Shown piece after piece: positions 1 through 12,650 of a DNA stretch of 64,000 nucleotides. The notes under the pieces were generated by a model that was given only the letters and a program-made list of their open reading frames with translations, was not told the origin of the DNA and searched no databases. The stretch is taken from NCBI GenBank assembly GCA_024803745.1, contig JANJXV010000002.1:40321757-40385756 (forward strand), written 5' to 3'. How positions within the stretch are numbered: the first letter of the stretch is position 1; each line of letters opens with the position of its first letter. The stretch is from Megascapheus bottae (lineage: Eukaryota; Chordata; Mammalia; Rodentia; Geomyidae). Position numbers and translations under genes: made by a program.

Positions 1-409
1 GAGAAAACTAATCATCATGACTATTTTCTTCAGCAAAGATAGTAAATTTTTTCTCATTTAATTTTGTTGTATATTTTAATGTTTATTGTTACTTGGTATT
101 ACAGAGAAATGGATTTGTAAAAAAAAAATCTTGCTGAAGTGCTCTGGTTTGTTTTGATCATTAGTGTAATGTTACTTGCCCCACAGGAAAAAGAAATTTA
201 ATCCTTCCTGCTATGGTTCTGGAGTTGTTAATGAGTTTAGAAATGACCCTCAAGTGAGCCACAGGAATAGGTGTATCAAGAAAGATATCACCTCCTGCTC
301 TTAAAAACTGCCAATTAAAAAAAAAAAGCAATTAGTTTCTACAAATTTTACTAAGTGTTTGTATTTGGAAATTGGGCTATTCTTGATTGTTTTAGCCAAA
401 TGATCTTAA

Positions 410-592
410 CTTTTTTTCGCCAGTCCTGGGGCTTGAACTCAGAGCATGGGCACTGTCCTTGACCTTTCTCTCCCACTTGGGCCACAGCACCACTTCCAAC
501 TTTTTCTGTGTATGTGGTATTGAGGAATTGAACGCAGTGCTTCATGCATGCTCGGCAAGCACTCTACCAACTAGGCCACACTCCGGGTCCTC
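410..592 (-). mobile_element. IDL-Geo-type SINE (antisense)
   Basis: Reverse complement of an ID-like head (TGGCCTAGTTGGTAGAGTGC) plus second monomer ending in GCCAGTCC...; T-run at the left end is the A-tail. Degraded relative to other copies. Confidence 0.85.
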
Positions 593-593
593 T

Positions 594-1560
594 TCATATA
601 TCTACAAAGATGATATCCCCCCACCTCACATGATTAAGTAAAGGACTCCCTATCTCAGTGTAGCCACATCCAAACAGTTGGCAGTTCCTGTAACTATCTT
701 TGGATGTGTTTTGTGGGTTTTGTTTTACTTCTACACATTTACATTTGTTGATGATTTATATCCTCAAATGCTTTCAAACAATATGGGAATTGCTGTGTCT
801 CAGACACTAAACATTCAGTGGATGTCAAGGAGAAGGCCTTGTTGTGTGATTTTTGTGAACTCTCCAACAATCCCTAAGAAGCCCCAGAATTTGAAGGTTA
901 CATACTTTAAGTTCCCTTTCCAATAAGGCTACCTAAATTCTCTTTACCTATAAGGCTGCCAACACTTACATGGATCACTGGAGTGGCTGAGAAAAGACAG
1001 AACTTACAGGATTGAAATCATGTCCAGAGTAAGAATGAAGAAGATATTTTAATAGCCAGAATGTTGAATTCTTAATCAGGTGGTGGTCTCACTTGAGAAC
1101 CACTGCTTAATGAACACATGATTTACCTGTAGTACACTGACTGTGGTGCTTGTTTCAAAATAAATGTATGGAGAAATAACAAGATTTTCATCTGTAGGAT
1201 GTATTAAACTATCTTGAATGATTGAACTTAACTTTAATGAATATAATTCTGGGTATACCTCAGAAACCATCATCTTTTTCTTTTCGCTTTCATACTTAGT
1301 TTGTTCCTTTTCAGCACATTTGTAACTCATTCAGTACCTTGCCGAGTGTATCATAATAATTTGTGGCATATTTGACTCAAAGAAGAGAAACCTTATATGG
1401 AGGTATGGGAACTGCCATATTTAATGGGTACTTTATGGATAAAGATTGAGTCGTATGATCCAAGATGATGGTGATTCATTATGTTATGAAAATTCTTCAT
1501 TTATAGGCTCCCAAACCATACCTCTCTCTTCTCCTTCCTAAGTATTTGGACTAAAAAAAC
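594..1560. other. ELAVL2 intron, no feature recognised
   Basis: Unique-looking AT-rich intronic sequence. Short open frames on both strands have no recognisable domain or splice context. Confidence 0.6.
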
Positions 1561-1591
1561 AAAAAACAAAAAAACAGCACCAACAGAAAAA

Positions 1592-1797
1592 ACAGTCCAG
1601 GAGCTTGAATTCAGAACCTGGATGTTTTATTACTTGAGTCATGGCTCCACTCTGGCTTCTTTGCATGATTAATTGGAGGCAAGAGTCTCACTGCCTCGTC
1701 TGTTTTCCAACCAGCATCCTCCTATCTTAGCATCCCTAGTAGACACTAGTGCTCAGTAGTACCTAGCTATTTGAGCATTCTAGCCAGGGCCTGAATA
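1592..1797 (-). mobile_element. Degenerate B1-like/Geo composite SINE (antisense)
   Basis: Contains diverged versions of AGTCCAGGAGCTTGAA..., GATTAATTGGAGGCAAGAGTCTC and the 7SL-like end CTAGCCAGGGCC. Preceded by an A/C-rich run at 1553-1590. Confidence 0.6.
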
Positions 1798-1799
1798 AA

Positions 1800-3325
1800 T
1801 GGGTATTTGTCCTATTAGCACAAAAAATCTCATAGCATGTTATAAATATTTCTTAAAGAAAACGTTGGCCATATACAACCTTAATTTAGAAACCCCATGA
1901 CCTATAAACTGAAATTTTGCTTGTTGGCTCTGTGTAATTAGTGCATATTTTTGCCAAAAGGCTTACATAAAAAAGATTAAGGAATTGTCACAAGTTAAGA
2001 ATTTCTGTAGTGTTTTCATTAAGCATGTCTTGGTGGAATTGTGAAATACTCCACGTCTGCAAACTACCATGGCCTGCAAAGTCAAATGAGCTGTGAAGGT
2101 GAGGGGCTTTAAAAACATCCCTTTCCCCTTTGTACTCTGTTCTTTGAGTATTAAAGAGCATTGATCTACCAAGTGGCAAAGGGGATACTATTTGGAGGTT
2201 TAATTACAGCCAGTGAGTGTTATTGATGCTATCAATCAGTGAGACTCAGGAAAAGGGCCTGGTGCCAGATCATTCAGTGTAATTAAATACCTCAGGTCAG
2301 GATTCTCAAGGTAAAGGGAAGTGCTTCTGCAGACTTGAAGCAGGAGAACACTTTGTCTCGGAACAAAGATAAAAAGGTGTCGGTCCCTCTTCTCATTGCC
2401 CTTTCTTTACATTTCTGTTGGTGTTCTATAAATGGCAATGATACATTCTCTTTATTGTTTCCTATGAAGGTTGTCAGGCTTTCCTTAAAAATCCTCTTGT
2501 AAAATCTTCACAACTGTCACACAAAGGACTTCAGGAATACAGTAATTATTTTTTGTAAAGCTGTTTGGGGGGATATTCAGCTCAGGTGTCTAATAGATAT
2601 TTGGAGAATGAAGGATTGTCGGTGAATGAGACTATTAGTCTTGCAAATCAGTTCATTTAAAACAAGTTTTCCCTGTGGTTATTCTCTAATGTCTAATCAT
2701 GTTGAGAGAGAAATATCTTGGTAGATTTAAAGTCATAAAACACTCAGTAATGTTGCAGAGTTTATCCACTTATGTATGGAATATATTTTTCATAGTTGTA
2801 TAGCTTACATCTAGTCTACAAAATAACATGTAGAAGAAGTCCTCTTCGGCTCTGAGGGGAGACTTTTCTATTTGTATTAAACTTTTCCCCAATACCCTAT
2901 GTGCAGGTATATGTTTCTCGTACAGATTTCTTCCCCACCCTGATTTAGGGCTAAATGCTGTGAGTAACCCCAGATGTTCACTGTTATTGCTTCTTTTCTT
3001 TTAAATTGGTGCTAAGTTTCTACTGATCAAGACTACCTAAGATAGACTGCACTTGAAAGAAAGTGAGCTGTTTTGCTTTAATGTGTGTGGAGCTATGCGT
3101 CTAAGTGCAAACAGTATCTGTATCCCTTACAACAGAATCAAGCCAATCCTCCTAGCACTGTTTTAAATATCGTATCATTTAATTTAAAATAGATATAGGC
3201 TACACATTTTAAATTTAAAGCAAGCTGGGAGCTGTTCAGTTTGTATAAAAGATGAAATTTACTTCTAGGAATGTTTCTTTGATTCTTTGAGGTATTTTTT
3301 AATGTATACATTTGTGTGTGTTCTA
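1800..3325. other. ELAVL2 intron, no feature recognised
   Basis: AT-rich single-copy-looking sequence; no exon, RNA gene or recent repeat is evident. Confidence 0.55.
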
Positions 3326-3328
3326 ATA

Positions 3329-3462
3329 TCATGGCCTGAAGCCAGCCCAGGGAGGAAAGACCATGAGACTCTTACATTTAAGTACCAAAAAGCTAGAAGT
3401 GGAACTGTGGCTCAAGTAGAATTCAAATCCCAATATCGGCACACCTCTCCCTGCCCGCCAAA
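3329..3462 (+). mobile_element. Truncated B1-like/Geo composite SINE
   Basis: Keeps GAAGCCAGCCCAGG..., CATGAGACTCTTA and AGAAGTGGAACTGTGGCTCA in sense order, with the 5' head missing and the right monomer shortened. Confidence 0.6.
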
Positions 3463-3469
3463 AATGATT

Positions 3470-5390
3470 GAATTAAGTAATTCTTTGATGTGAGCTTTTC
3501 TTTGTAATTACTTTTCTATATAATTACATTAGCCTTTGTGCCTTTGTCTATCATCTGAATTTCTTTCATTATTTGTGTTCCTCTCAGACCTTAGGTAGTA
3601 TATAAAAAATCCTAAACTTGATGACTCTAGACATAATGTCTTTATTTCATAAATTAATATGTTTCTATGACATACAAACCCTTAGCCTAATTTTGATTAA
3701 GTTCTAAATATTACTTCCCAGTGATTGTAAATAGATTCCCTCCTTGAACACTTGTTTGTTAAACTTGTCATTTAAAATATGATGTAAAAATCAATGTTAA
3801 TAAATTCTTTAATAAAAAGAATACTAAACTTGGCTTGATGAGAACTCTCATCTTTTCCCACATAATGCTAACCACCCCTAGTTGACTTTTATTCTTTAAA
3901 CAGTTCTAGGTTACTTAAACTAGCATGGTCTATTGACATTCTAATAGCATGTAAATCTGTTGGTGAGTCTTTAGGCCAGAGATAGGGGAATCTTTACTTT
4001 GCCAAGGACCATTTAGATATTTCTAACATCATTTATGTTCCTTACAAAGTTATCAAAACAGCCTAATGATCTTAAAAGCGACAGGCAAGAAGCATATGAG
4101 AAACCTGTATGTCTGTGCCATTGTGGACCAGATGATTTCAGAAGCTTTATGTGGTTCCACCACTACTAGATATTCAAGTGCTATACAAATTATATCTCAG
4201 CTCTGTATTTAGAAATAAAGTTGCAGTAATTATCTTGATAATATGATTTCTGTTAGCAATCTTGAAAGAACCCTTAAGAAGTTATTACTGGAAAATGGCT
4301 GAGCATTGAATAAGTACACCTATTATTCTATAAGCCAGTTTACTGTATTGTTTGCAAAGAAGCAATAATGAATCCAGTTGTTTAGCCAATTGCCACAACC
4401 TCTAATCATCCTTGCCTGAGAGGTACTTCAGAAATAGTTTTTGCAAGGTCACGGAACATATCCTCTCATTAAGTAGTGGAATACCTACTTGCTAAGAATT
4501 ACTTTTAACCCTCTATTTTGCTTAAAAACTAGGACAAATAATGTTCACTTAATATTGAAAAGACTGAACTATTATAGGTATATTTTAATTGATATGAAGT
4601 ACTAATGTTAGGAGTTTTAGTTTTTCTCTTTTTATTCCACTTGTCCACCTCCAGAAGCTTTTCTCTGCATTGCTGCTACCCTGCCAGGAAGCTTTGAGGA
4701 AGTCTGGTACTTAGGCAGTATTGAAGAAGCTCAAACACATCTCAGTACAAGGAACTGTGATTTCCCTTCTTTACATCTCTTGAATGTCTTGTTATATTTA
4801 GTGGAAATGTCTAATGTGAGAATTATGTAGTACTACATGTTCAAGTAGACCTGGTATTTTTTGCCTACTATGAGATGCCATTAAATAATTGAGCACCTTG
4901 TTACATAGTGACTTGTAACCCATCCTCTGTGCAGACACAAATTTGTAATCCTAATCCACCAAGTCAATTTATTACTAGTATTATCCTTGTGTGCCCAAAA
5001 TGTGAGTTTTGGCTGAACAATTTTTTTACATGAGAGGGTAAGGAGGTAGGAGGATATATATTATAGTTTGGTTGGCGAAATAAAGTTGAACTTTTATCAG
5101 CCCATTGAAGATTCTGGATGTTAACTCTGCTTGAGATAAGACGATCTCTTCCTCAGGATGCAGGTTTTCCTGTACACTTCTCAACCCTCATCTTCCAAAA
5201 GCCTGTAATGTCCAAGAATTGATTTTATTTACAATGACCATAAACTTGGAATATGCCTTAATTATTGTTTTTCTATCCATATGTATACAGTGTAATTGTG
5301 CCAACTCTCCCTTTCTGCATCATATTATCTTACATCAGAGACAATAGAGTTTTCATTCCAGAAATTGTCAGTAATGACACTATCTTATTT
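3470..5390. other. ELAVL2 intron, no feature recognised
   Basis: Unique-looking intronic DNA. I looked for the missing RRM1 exons ([21 protein letters not shown]-type sequence) and did not find them. Confidence 0.55.
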
Positions 5391-5395
5391 ATTTA

Positions 5396-5611
5396 GCTAG
5401 TACTAGGGCTTGAACTCAGGGCTCGGGCACTGTCCCTTTTTGCTTTAGGCTGGCATTATAGCACTTGAGTCACAACTCCACTTCTAACCTTTTGCTGGTT
5501 AGAGATAAGGATCTCATGGGCTTTGCTGCCCTGCCTGGCTTCAAACTGTGGTTCTCATATCTCAGCCTCTGATTAGCTAGATTACAGATGTGAACCATGA
5601 GCATCCGGCTT
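5396..5611 (-). mobile_element. B1-like/Geo composite SINE (antisense)
   Basis: Reads ...AGGGCTTGAACTCAGGGC...ACTTGAGTCACAACTCC...CTGGCTTCAAACTGTGGTTCTC...GATTACAGATGTGAACC, the reverse complement of the 7SL-like head plus second monomer. Confidence 0.75.
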
Positions 5612-5689
5612 CCAGTTTTATGTTTTACATGTACAGAAGCTTAGTAACTTGGAAGACACTTAGGTTACAAATTTCATTCCAAGAATATG

Positions 5690-5772
5690 TTTGGGCTGAA
5701 GCTGTAGCTTTTGTAATGGAACAGTTGGCTAGCATGTACAAGGTACTAGGTTTGTTCCCTAATCTTTTAAAC
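5690..5772 (+). mobile_element. Old ID-like SINE fragment
   Basis: TTTGGGCTGAAGCTGTAGCTTTTGTAATGG... retains the layout of an ID head (GGCTAGCATGTACAAGGTACTAGGTTTG) with many substitutions. Confidence 0.45.
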
Positions 5773-5871
5773 AAAAACCAAGTGCAGTGATGCTGTGGTG
5801 CTAACTATAATCACATCTTTGATACTATTGCAGGCATCATTAGTGAGACTCTAATCTCAAAAAACAGCTTG

Positions 5872-6118
5872 CAGCTGGGTGCTGGTGGCTCACACCAGTA
5901 AGTCTAGCAACTCAGGAGGCTGAGAATGTAGTCTTGGTTTGAATCCAACCTGGGTGGAAAAGTCTGTGAGACTCTTAATTCTGATTACGCAGGGGGAGAA
6001 AAGCCAGAAGTAAAGGATGTGGCTCTAGTGGTAGAGAATTGGTCTTGAATGCAAAATCTCAGGATCAGCTCCCCGGTGCTGAGTTCAGAACCCCATGTCT
6101 GGCACAAAAACATACAAG
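5872..6118 (+). mobile_element. B1-like/Geo composite SINE
   Basis: 7SL-like head (GGTGGCTCACACCAGTAAG...CAACTCAGGAGGCTGAGA) followed by the second monomer (GATGTGGCTCTAGTGGTAGAG...). Moderately diverged. Confidence 0.8.
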
Positions 6119-6121
6119 GAA

Positions 6122-6204
6122 AAAGGCTGGGTATATGGCTCAAGTGATAAGGGCTTGCTAAGCACACAGAAGGTGCCTAGTTCAACCCCCAGTTCAGATA
6201 TAAG
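6122..6204 (+). mobile_element. ID-like SINE monomer
   Basis: AAGGCTGGGTATATGGCTCAAGTGATAAGGGCTTGC...GTGCCTAGTTCAACCCCCAG: tRNA-derived ID layout with recognisable A- and B-box positions, directly after the previous SINE. Confidence 0.65.
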
Positions 6205-6974
6205 GAAGCAGATGCACTTCATGTGTCTTTAGTGATGTAAGCTGTCATTCTTGAATCATCTACTATAGCCAAGACAAGACAAGTATTAAAGGGCAAAAGT
6301 GACCTATCAGCTATCAAACTTTAATAAAAAATATATTTTTCCAGGAAAACCTGTTCAGACCTAATTTAAATAATATGCATCACACTGAGTAATACTTAAG
6401 CCTAGCTCAGTGTAGTTTTCAGAGGCTGTGAGAAGACATGTGTAAAAGGAAATCTAACCTATTCTGCAATTTAGGATTAGTGTACTACAAATCTTGCAAT
6501 CACAGTACTTTGGTTTTTCTGTGGCTGTTCACAGCTGTTAATGTTAACAAACCCATGTCATATGATCCATTAGTATGATATTACTTATTCTTAGCTTTAT
6601 CTTTTAAGTTGAAGTTATGATCAGTTGACTTGTTAATGATGCTGCTCTACTTGAAAATGATGCAAGGCTAGGTCAGGGAGCCTTCCAATTGTACATAACC
6701 AGTTACTGGCTTCTCTTTTTTATGTGACACTTTTAAAAAAATGACCTTTTAAAAGGCAGAAACATAAAGGAGAGTGTTTAAGGGTAAGCAATGATGAAAT
6801 ACAGTGCACCTGTGAAGGAAGATACAAAACCAAAACTCAGTTGTAGGCTCTGGAATAAGAATGTGTAATGGGTGTGGGACAAATGGAGTACCTTGGGTTC
6901 AAGCTGGTTAAAATCCTGAATATGCGCAGGTGAAATATCAGTGAATTTGAATAATTAGCAAACACTGAATTAAA

Positions 6975-7051
6975 AATGACAAAGATGTAAACCAGACTCT
7001 GCTTGAAATCATGAATGACAAGGATTTAAACCAGACTGCTTCTGTGGGGAT
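6975..7051. repeat. Imperfect tandem duplication, about 39-nt unit
   Basis: AATGACAAAGATGTAAACC (from 6975) recurs as AATGACAAGGATTTAAACC (from 7014), each followed by CAGACT...GCTT. Diverged, so old. Confidence 0.6.
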
Positions 7052-7175
7052 GGAAAGATGGAATGATGAGTGTGATGTAAATATGTATGTAAATATGTGA
7101 AAATAGAATACTGAAGTTTGTTGAGAGGAGAAGTGATAGAGGAGGTGAGTCTAATCAAGATATGAATATATAACT

Positions 7176-7410
7176 GAGGGCTGTGGCTTAGGCCTGTAAT
7201 CCTAGCGACTCAGGAAGCTGAGATCTGAGAATTGTGGTTCAAAGCCAGCCTGGGCACTACAAAGCTGAGAGACTCTTATCTCCAATTAATCACTAAAAAA
7301 GGGAAGTGGGGTTGTGACTCAAGAGTAGGGCGGTAGCCTTGAGCTAAAGAGCTCTGAGAGAGAGCCCAGGCCCAGAGTTCAAGCCCCATGACCCACCCCC
7401 CCTCAAAAAA
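7176..7410 (+). mobile_element. B1-like/Geo composite SINE
   Basis: Near-complete sense copy: GGCTGTGGCTTAGGCCTGTAATCCTAGC head, linker with CTCTTATCTCCAATTAATCAC, second monomer ending CCCAGAGTTCAAGCCCCATGACC, then an A-rich tail. Confidence 0.88.
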
Positions 7411-7624
7411 AAGATAAGCATATATGTACATGTCAAAATGCAACCCTTTTGTGTAACTAAATGGTGCTTGTAAACATTTTTTAAAGTAAAAGCATTAGAT
7501 TTGAACTATTGCAGATATATTTTAATTGGTATAAAACCCTTGTCTGAGCACTTAGTTTTTCTCTATTCTGCAGATTGATCTTTGCACCTATCTGCTAAGT
7601 AAATCATGAGCCTTACTAGTAAAA

Positions 7625-7651
7625 CACAGACACAGACACACACACAGAGTC
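7625..7651. repeat. Short CA/CAGA simple repeat
   Basis: ACACAGACACAGACACACACACACAGA within intronic sequence. Confidence 0.8.
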
Positions 7652-8071
7652 ATTTCCTTGACAGAACCATTCGTTTCAGAGTGTTTTGTATTTCCTTTAA
7701 AAAGATTGATTTATAAAGCTCAAGTTTTTAATCTATAAATCTTTCTTCTGGTATCTCCTTGGAGATTTCTGATCTTTCAGTAACTTTCATTTTATTACTT
7801 GTATTGTAAGGCTGTATTTCAGTGAATAGTATACTGGAAAAATTAATTAGCAAAGAGGCAAGACCCTGTACCTGACACTCAACTCTTTCCATCTGGTTGT
7901 TATCATCTTTTGAAACTATAAGAAACTGAACAAAATGATCTCTGTGTTATCTTCTTGTTCCAAGAAACCACCAAACAACATAAAAATCTACAGAAGGTTG
8001 TGTTTCCCCTAATGACTTAAACTCCAAATTTGAAACTGAAGTCTCATTTAAAAAATGTTTAATAAACCTTG

Positions 8072-8134
8072 AGAGAGCCCAAGGGACAGTACTCAGGCCC
8101 TGAGTTCAAGGCCCAGGACTGGCAAAAAAAAAAT
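8072..8134 (+). mobile_element. 3' fragment of IDL-Geo-type SINE
   Basis: Only the end of the second monomer: GGGACAGTACTCAGGCCCTGAGTTCAAGGCCCAGGACTGGC plus an A-run. A 5'-truncated copy. Confidence 0.75.
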
Positions 8135-8135
8135 G

Positions 8136-10850
8136 GTTAGTAAAGTTTTCAATGTATTCAATATACAAAGTGCTGTCACCCATGGGTTTTATAATTTTTG
8201 TGACATCCCAAACTTTTAAACAATATTTCAAAGATAATATCTAGCTAAGTGGGTGATAACATCTTTTTTATAATAAGTGTGTAGTGTGTACCAAGGTCTA
8301 CAAAGTAGAATGATAAGGTTTCTTATATGAAGTGGTAATCACTTACAGGATAGAGTAAAAGGTGAACACAGCCTGTTCTAGTCAGAATTTAAGAGGGAAA
8401 TGTGGGGTACAAGTGAGAGGGTGAAGTGGACAGGACTGATGATGAGCATGGATTTTTGGAGAGTAGTTAATGTTTGTGGAAAGTCTGAAGTGATTGAAAT
8501 TGATGTGAGTAGAAGGAAGCCCTTACATAAACACAAGGAAGTTAGAGACAGGAGGTCTTGGGGAAAACTTCTCGAGTTGACATGTTCTATAGAAAACAGT
8601 GCCTTGAGCCCAGTGGACTAAGAAATTGTAAATTCATCTTAAAGCATTAGAGAACCACAGAAGAATTGTAAAAGGAGAGTTGAACTATCAAACTCTTCCA
8701 TAGTGTCTCTTGAATTAAAGCTGTCATTATTTAGGTTCAGAACACTTAACTGAGTAAAAACTTGAGGTTCATCTATATTTTTCAGTGATAATTTTTCCAA
8801 ATTCTGTAACCATATTAATCTATAATACCTTTTATAATCCTCCTTATTAGACATGATTGTTTCCTGTTGCTGTAATACCTTTTCTGTACTTAAGTTTTCT
8901 TAGGCTTTCTTATTTTTGGCCCATTGTGAAACATGCTCTTTCTTGTTGAAAATTTTATCTTGGGCTATGATATTCATATGTCTTGTGTTGTAAGACTTCG
9001 TCTTGGCAGGGATTGCATTTGAAAGCATACTAAAACTCTTCTTTGTTGTGTGCCAGGTTGATGATCTGTAGCTTGAATTGTAGTGAGAAATGACAACTCT
9101 CTGTACATGCTACTTCTGAGCTGTTCTGGAGCTAGTGTTATGTGTCCAACTGACTATGTACACGATGATATCATAAAGTCTTGATTACTGTCTACCAGAG
9201 ACAGGCCTAACTGATCCTCATTCTACAGAGAATCCATCAAGACAATGTTTTTGATATGAACAGTTTCAATACCCTTAACTATGACCTTTGCTACTCCAGC
9301 TAGAGAGATTGAAGTTTATTTTTTTTTTAATGTCTAAGGTAGCAAGTTTAGGTTTCATAGTTGGAGTCCTCAGTTAGTAATTGACAAATGATGAAAGTAA
9401 TTCTTTGGTGATCTTGTCAGTGGGCTATTTTTTCAAATATTCCTAGTTTAAGAGAGGAGAAATTGTTTTGTTCTTTCATGGGCCATGTCACTGTACTCTG
9501 TTAGTATTAATGTCACTGTAATTGATCTTTTCATTGATGAGTGAGAGAAAGATAGCAGTTGTGTTTTTGGATAAAAGAGTTTCAGATGGAGTTACGTTGA
9601 AAGCAAGGTACTGGAATATTCAACTTCACATTTAGTAAAGTATCAGTTCTTATCAATAAGATTTTTTTCATCCCTTTTAATTCTGTGTATTTTGATTCAC
9701 TTGTGTTTTGATAACCTACTCTTCGTATGTGTGTTACTCATCTTTGCATGTTTAATGTATAATTAGTTTTAGCTGCTGGTGAAGAAATGAGATTTTAATT
9801 ACAAGGAATGTAAGAATGTTTCAAATTACTCTTTTTGAGACCTAATTACTTTGATAAATCTATTTTTATCTCTATTTTGTCCAGTCTAATCTCTTTGAAA
9901 AGCTATTTGAGAAGCGATTGGGTAGAGCATTTATTTGTCTCTTACATCTCACTGTCTCTTCCCTACCCCTCAAGTAATTTTAGCATTATGCATCTTAGCT
10001 TATTATATCACTTGTAGAATTGTGAGAACTTCCAGGATAAACCTGAGTTGTAAATTGCTGTCTTTGGAGTAGATTGGTGTTCAGTTTTGTACTCCCTGTA
10101 TCATCTTTAAATATTTAAATTGCAGACTCCCTAGCTGCCTCTTAAATTAGATCCTTCACTTAGTAGTTTTGACATTTCCTAACCTTGCTCCTCAGGCATT
10201 AAATATTCACCTGTTTGAATGGCAGCGAGAATCTAAAATCTGAAGCCATATATTAATCCAGCAAATGTAGATTGGAGGATAGCATGCACCTGATAAGGGA
10301 AGAAGCTATTGATTTCATAAGATATGTAGTGGAAGTTCAATGTAATGGGTATTTCTAATTCAGAATCTGTTATTTACATCAAACTCTCTTGGGTCTTCTC
10401 CAAGGGTATTAAGTCTTGAAGACCATAAAAATATTTAAACAGAAGCTGAAGATAGTCCCTGCATGGTTCCCTGGATGAGTATTTAAAGCTGTAAACACAC
10501 AGAAAAATCAGAATGGATATTTCTGCTTATTAAATACAAAATGAGGCATGGTAACTGATTTAAATCCCTGAAGTGTAAATCTTGATCCTTCTGTAAGCCT
10601 TGTTCTCACTTTGGTCTAAATGCATCTTTTATGTATAATCCTTTGAGGTGGAAGATGTGTTTTCCTTTTCCTAGAAGGCTGTTAGTCATAGTGATATCTT
10701 TGACTGAGAGGGGAATAGGAGCTACTTTAGTTTGGAGAGACAATGGAACAGTAGGAGTGGCACCAGTCTGGGAGGAAGGGCAGGACAAATGTACTTCTTT
10801 ACATTTCTTGGAAGTTAGAGGTTAACTTTGTTTCTTTCTCTTTTTAACTT
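8136..10850. other. ELAVL2 intron, no feature recognised
   Basis: 2.7 kb of AT-rich intronic sequence. No recent SINE or L1 and no exon seen. Old, unrecognised repeats may be present. Confidence 0.5.
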
Positions 10851-10854
10851 TTTT

Positions 10855-11050
10855 TCCCCTACATCTTTAAGTAGGTGTACAAAGGAGTTACACTTTAGTA
10901 TGTCAGTTTGTGAGTACAATGCATCTTGATCACAGTGCTTACTTCCTGCCTTCCCTCTTTCCCCTTCCCTCTTCCTCCTCCTTTGTACCTAGTCTCTTCC
11001 CCTTTCCTCCTTTTCCCTCCCTACTTCCCCCCTCCTTACCCCTTCCTTTC
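10855..11050 (-). mobile_element. L1 3' UTR fragment (antisense)
   Basis: T-run, then GTACAAAGGAGTTACACTTTAG..., followed by a long C/T-rich tract. This matches the reverse complement of a rodent-type L1 3' UTR with its G-rich tract. Confidence 0.55.
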
Positions 11051-11054
11051 CTTG

Positions 11055-11145
11055 TGCCAATCCTAGGGCTTGAACTCACGGTGTGGGTGTTGGCTCTGAA
11101 TTTTTTGCTCAAGATTATCATTCTACCACTGAAGCCACAGCTCCA

Positions 11146-11209
<64 letters not shown>

Positions 11210-11320
11210 CTTGGAGTCTTATGGACTTTCCTACCTGGGCTGTCTTTGAACTGATCCTCAGGCCTTAGCCTCTTGAGTAGATAGAATCATAAGCATGAGC
11301 CATTGGCAGTGGGTAGCAGT
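11055..11320 (-). mobile_element. B1-like/Geo composite SINE with internal (TG)n (antisense)
   Basis: The second monomer (GCCAATCCTAGGGCTTGAAC...CACTGAAGCCACAGCTCCACTTCC) is separated from the 7SL-like part (GACTTTCCTACCTGGGCTG...) by the TG run. The normal linker between the monomers is replaced or expanded by the microsatellite. Confidence 0.75.
11151..11209. repeat. (GT)n microsatellite inside a SINE
   Basis: About 27 uninterrupted GT units, then GCGTGC. A frame running through it yields poly-(CV) and is not a gene. Confidence 0.95.
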
Positions 11321-11454
11321 GCTTATTGCTAAGAACTAAAGCATAATAAAATGACTTTTCATTTTGAGGTTCAATTTTTCCAGTTAATCTCAAGTAGTAG
11401 CCATTCTTCTCAGGATAAACTAGTTCAAAAGTATGAACAGAAACATAATTTTGG

Positions 11455-11669
11455 GGGCTGGGTGTGTGGCCTAGTGGTAGAGTGCTTGGCCAACATGCAT
11501 GAAGCCCTGGGTTCCATTCCTTGGTGCTACATACACAGAAAAAGCTGGAAATGGTGCTGTGACTCAAGTGGTAGAATACTAGCTTTGAGAAAACTCAAAG
11601 ATACTGGCCAGGCCTTGAGTTCAAGCTTCAGGACTAGCAAAGACAGACAGACAGGAAGGAAGGAAGGAA
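11455..11669 (+). mobile_element. IDL-Geo-type SINE with simple-repeat tail
   Basis: ID head GGCTGGGTGTGTGGCCTAGTGG...GGGTTCCATTCC, second monomer GGTGCTGTGACTCAAGTGG..., ending in (GACA)n then (GGAA)n, likely grown from the A-tail. Confidence 0.88.
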
Positions 11670-12490
11670 ATAAATGTGGACTTAAACAGGATATTGTTAG
11701 AAAATATACTTCTGAGTCTCAATTTCTTTGTGCACATGAATGTGTTTAAGAAACAGCCAAGAGTCATTTAATTTGTCCAAACTCTTAAAACAAGTGAACT
11801 GATAAGCTACCACAGTGTGGTAATGTGAAAAAAAATCTGAATGAGGCAGTGATATGGGGTCAAGTGGGGCTAAGATTTCATAACACTACCTGTGGCTAAC
11901 CTTAAGCAGGTAATTCACATTACTTTTGTTTGTTTCCCAAGCTGTGTTTTATGTGTTCTACCAGCCCCATGGGGTGGTTTCCAGAGACCAGACAGAATAC
12001 TGTCCTTGATTGTGCTTCTTAAATGTCAACTTTCACTTGGTCTGTTAGATAAATAGTGTTATCATCATGAGTTTTATAGTCTGATCATGTCTGTCCTATA
12101 ATGGAAAGCAGTTCTTTGATGAAACTGCTAAAAAAATGCCATTTTGAGGTTTGTCTTGAAGGCTTTTTAATGTACATAGGAAAATAAAGAAACAATGTGG
12201 ACTGAAGACTGAATATTGAAGGAAAATCTAACTGACCCAAGTGTGTTTGCAGTTTTTATGTAAGAACTAAGTATAAACCCTTTTTTCTAAATATATTTTA
12301 GGAGAACGTTTAAGACACTCCACCCACATTCATCTGAAAGGCACAAAGCAGTGAATGTCACTGCATAAGTAAATTATTCTGGCCCACTGTGATAGACTCA
12401 GGTTACTCTAAATTTCAGTAGGCCTTCACCCACATCATCTGCAAATGGATGTGGAGGTAACTAATGTGTTAGTTAACTGATGCTTTTAGA
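11670..12490. other. ELAVL2 intron, no feature recognised
   Basis: Unique-looking intronic sequence with no recognisable element. Confidence 0.5.
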
Positions 12491-12492
12491 AT

Positions 12493-12650
12493 CTGTGCTA
12501 AGCATTTTGTGTTAGAAATTATTTAATTATTCATAACAACTGTAAAAAGCAGGTATACTTATTAGCATCATATGCTTAAATAGATTGTCCCTACTTCTGA
12601 GAGCCTATACTGAATTGAACCTAGTTCTGAATCTAGACAGCAAGATTAGA
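12493..12650 (-). mobile_element. MIR-like ancient SINE fragment (antisense)
   Basis: GTGCTAAGCATTTTGTG...ATTTAATTATTCATAACAACTG...AGCAGGTATACTTATTA follows the order of a reverse-complemented MIR 3' half. Diverged. Confidence 0.5.

Noticed and set aside
10910..11254. 114-codon plus-strand open frame
   Set aside because: It crosses an L1 C/T tract, a SINE and a (GT)n repeat, giving poly-CV.
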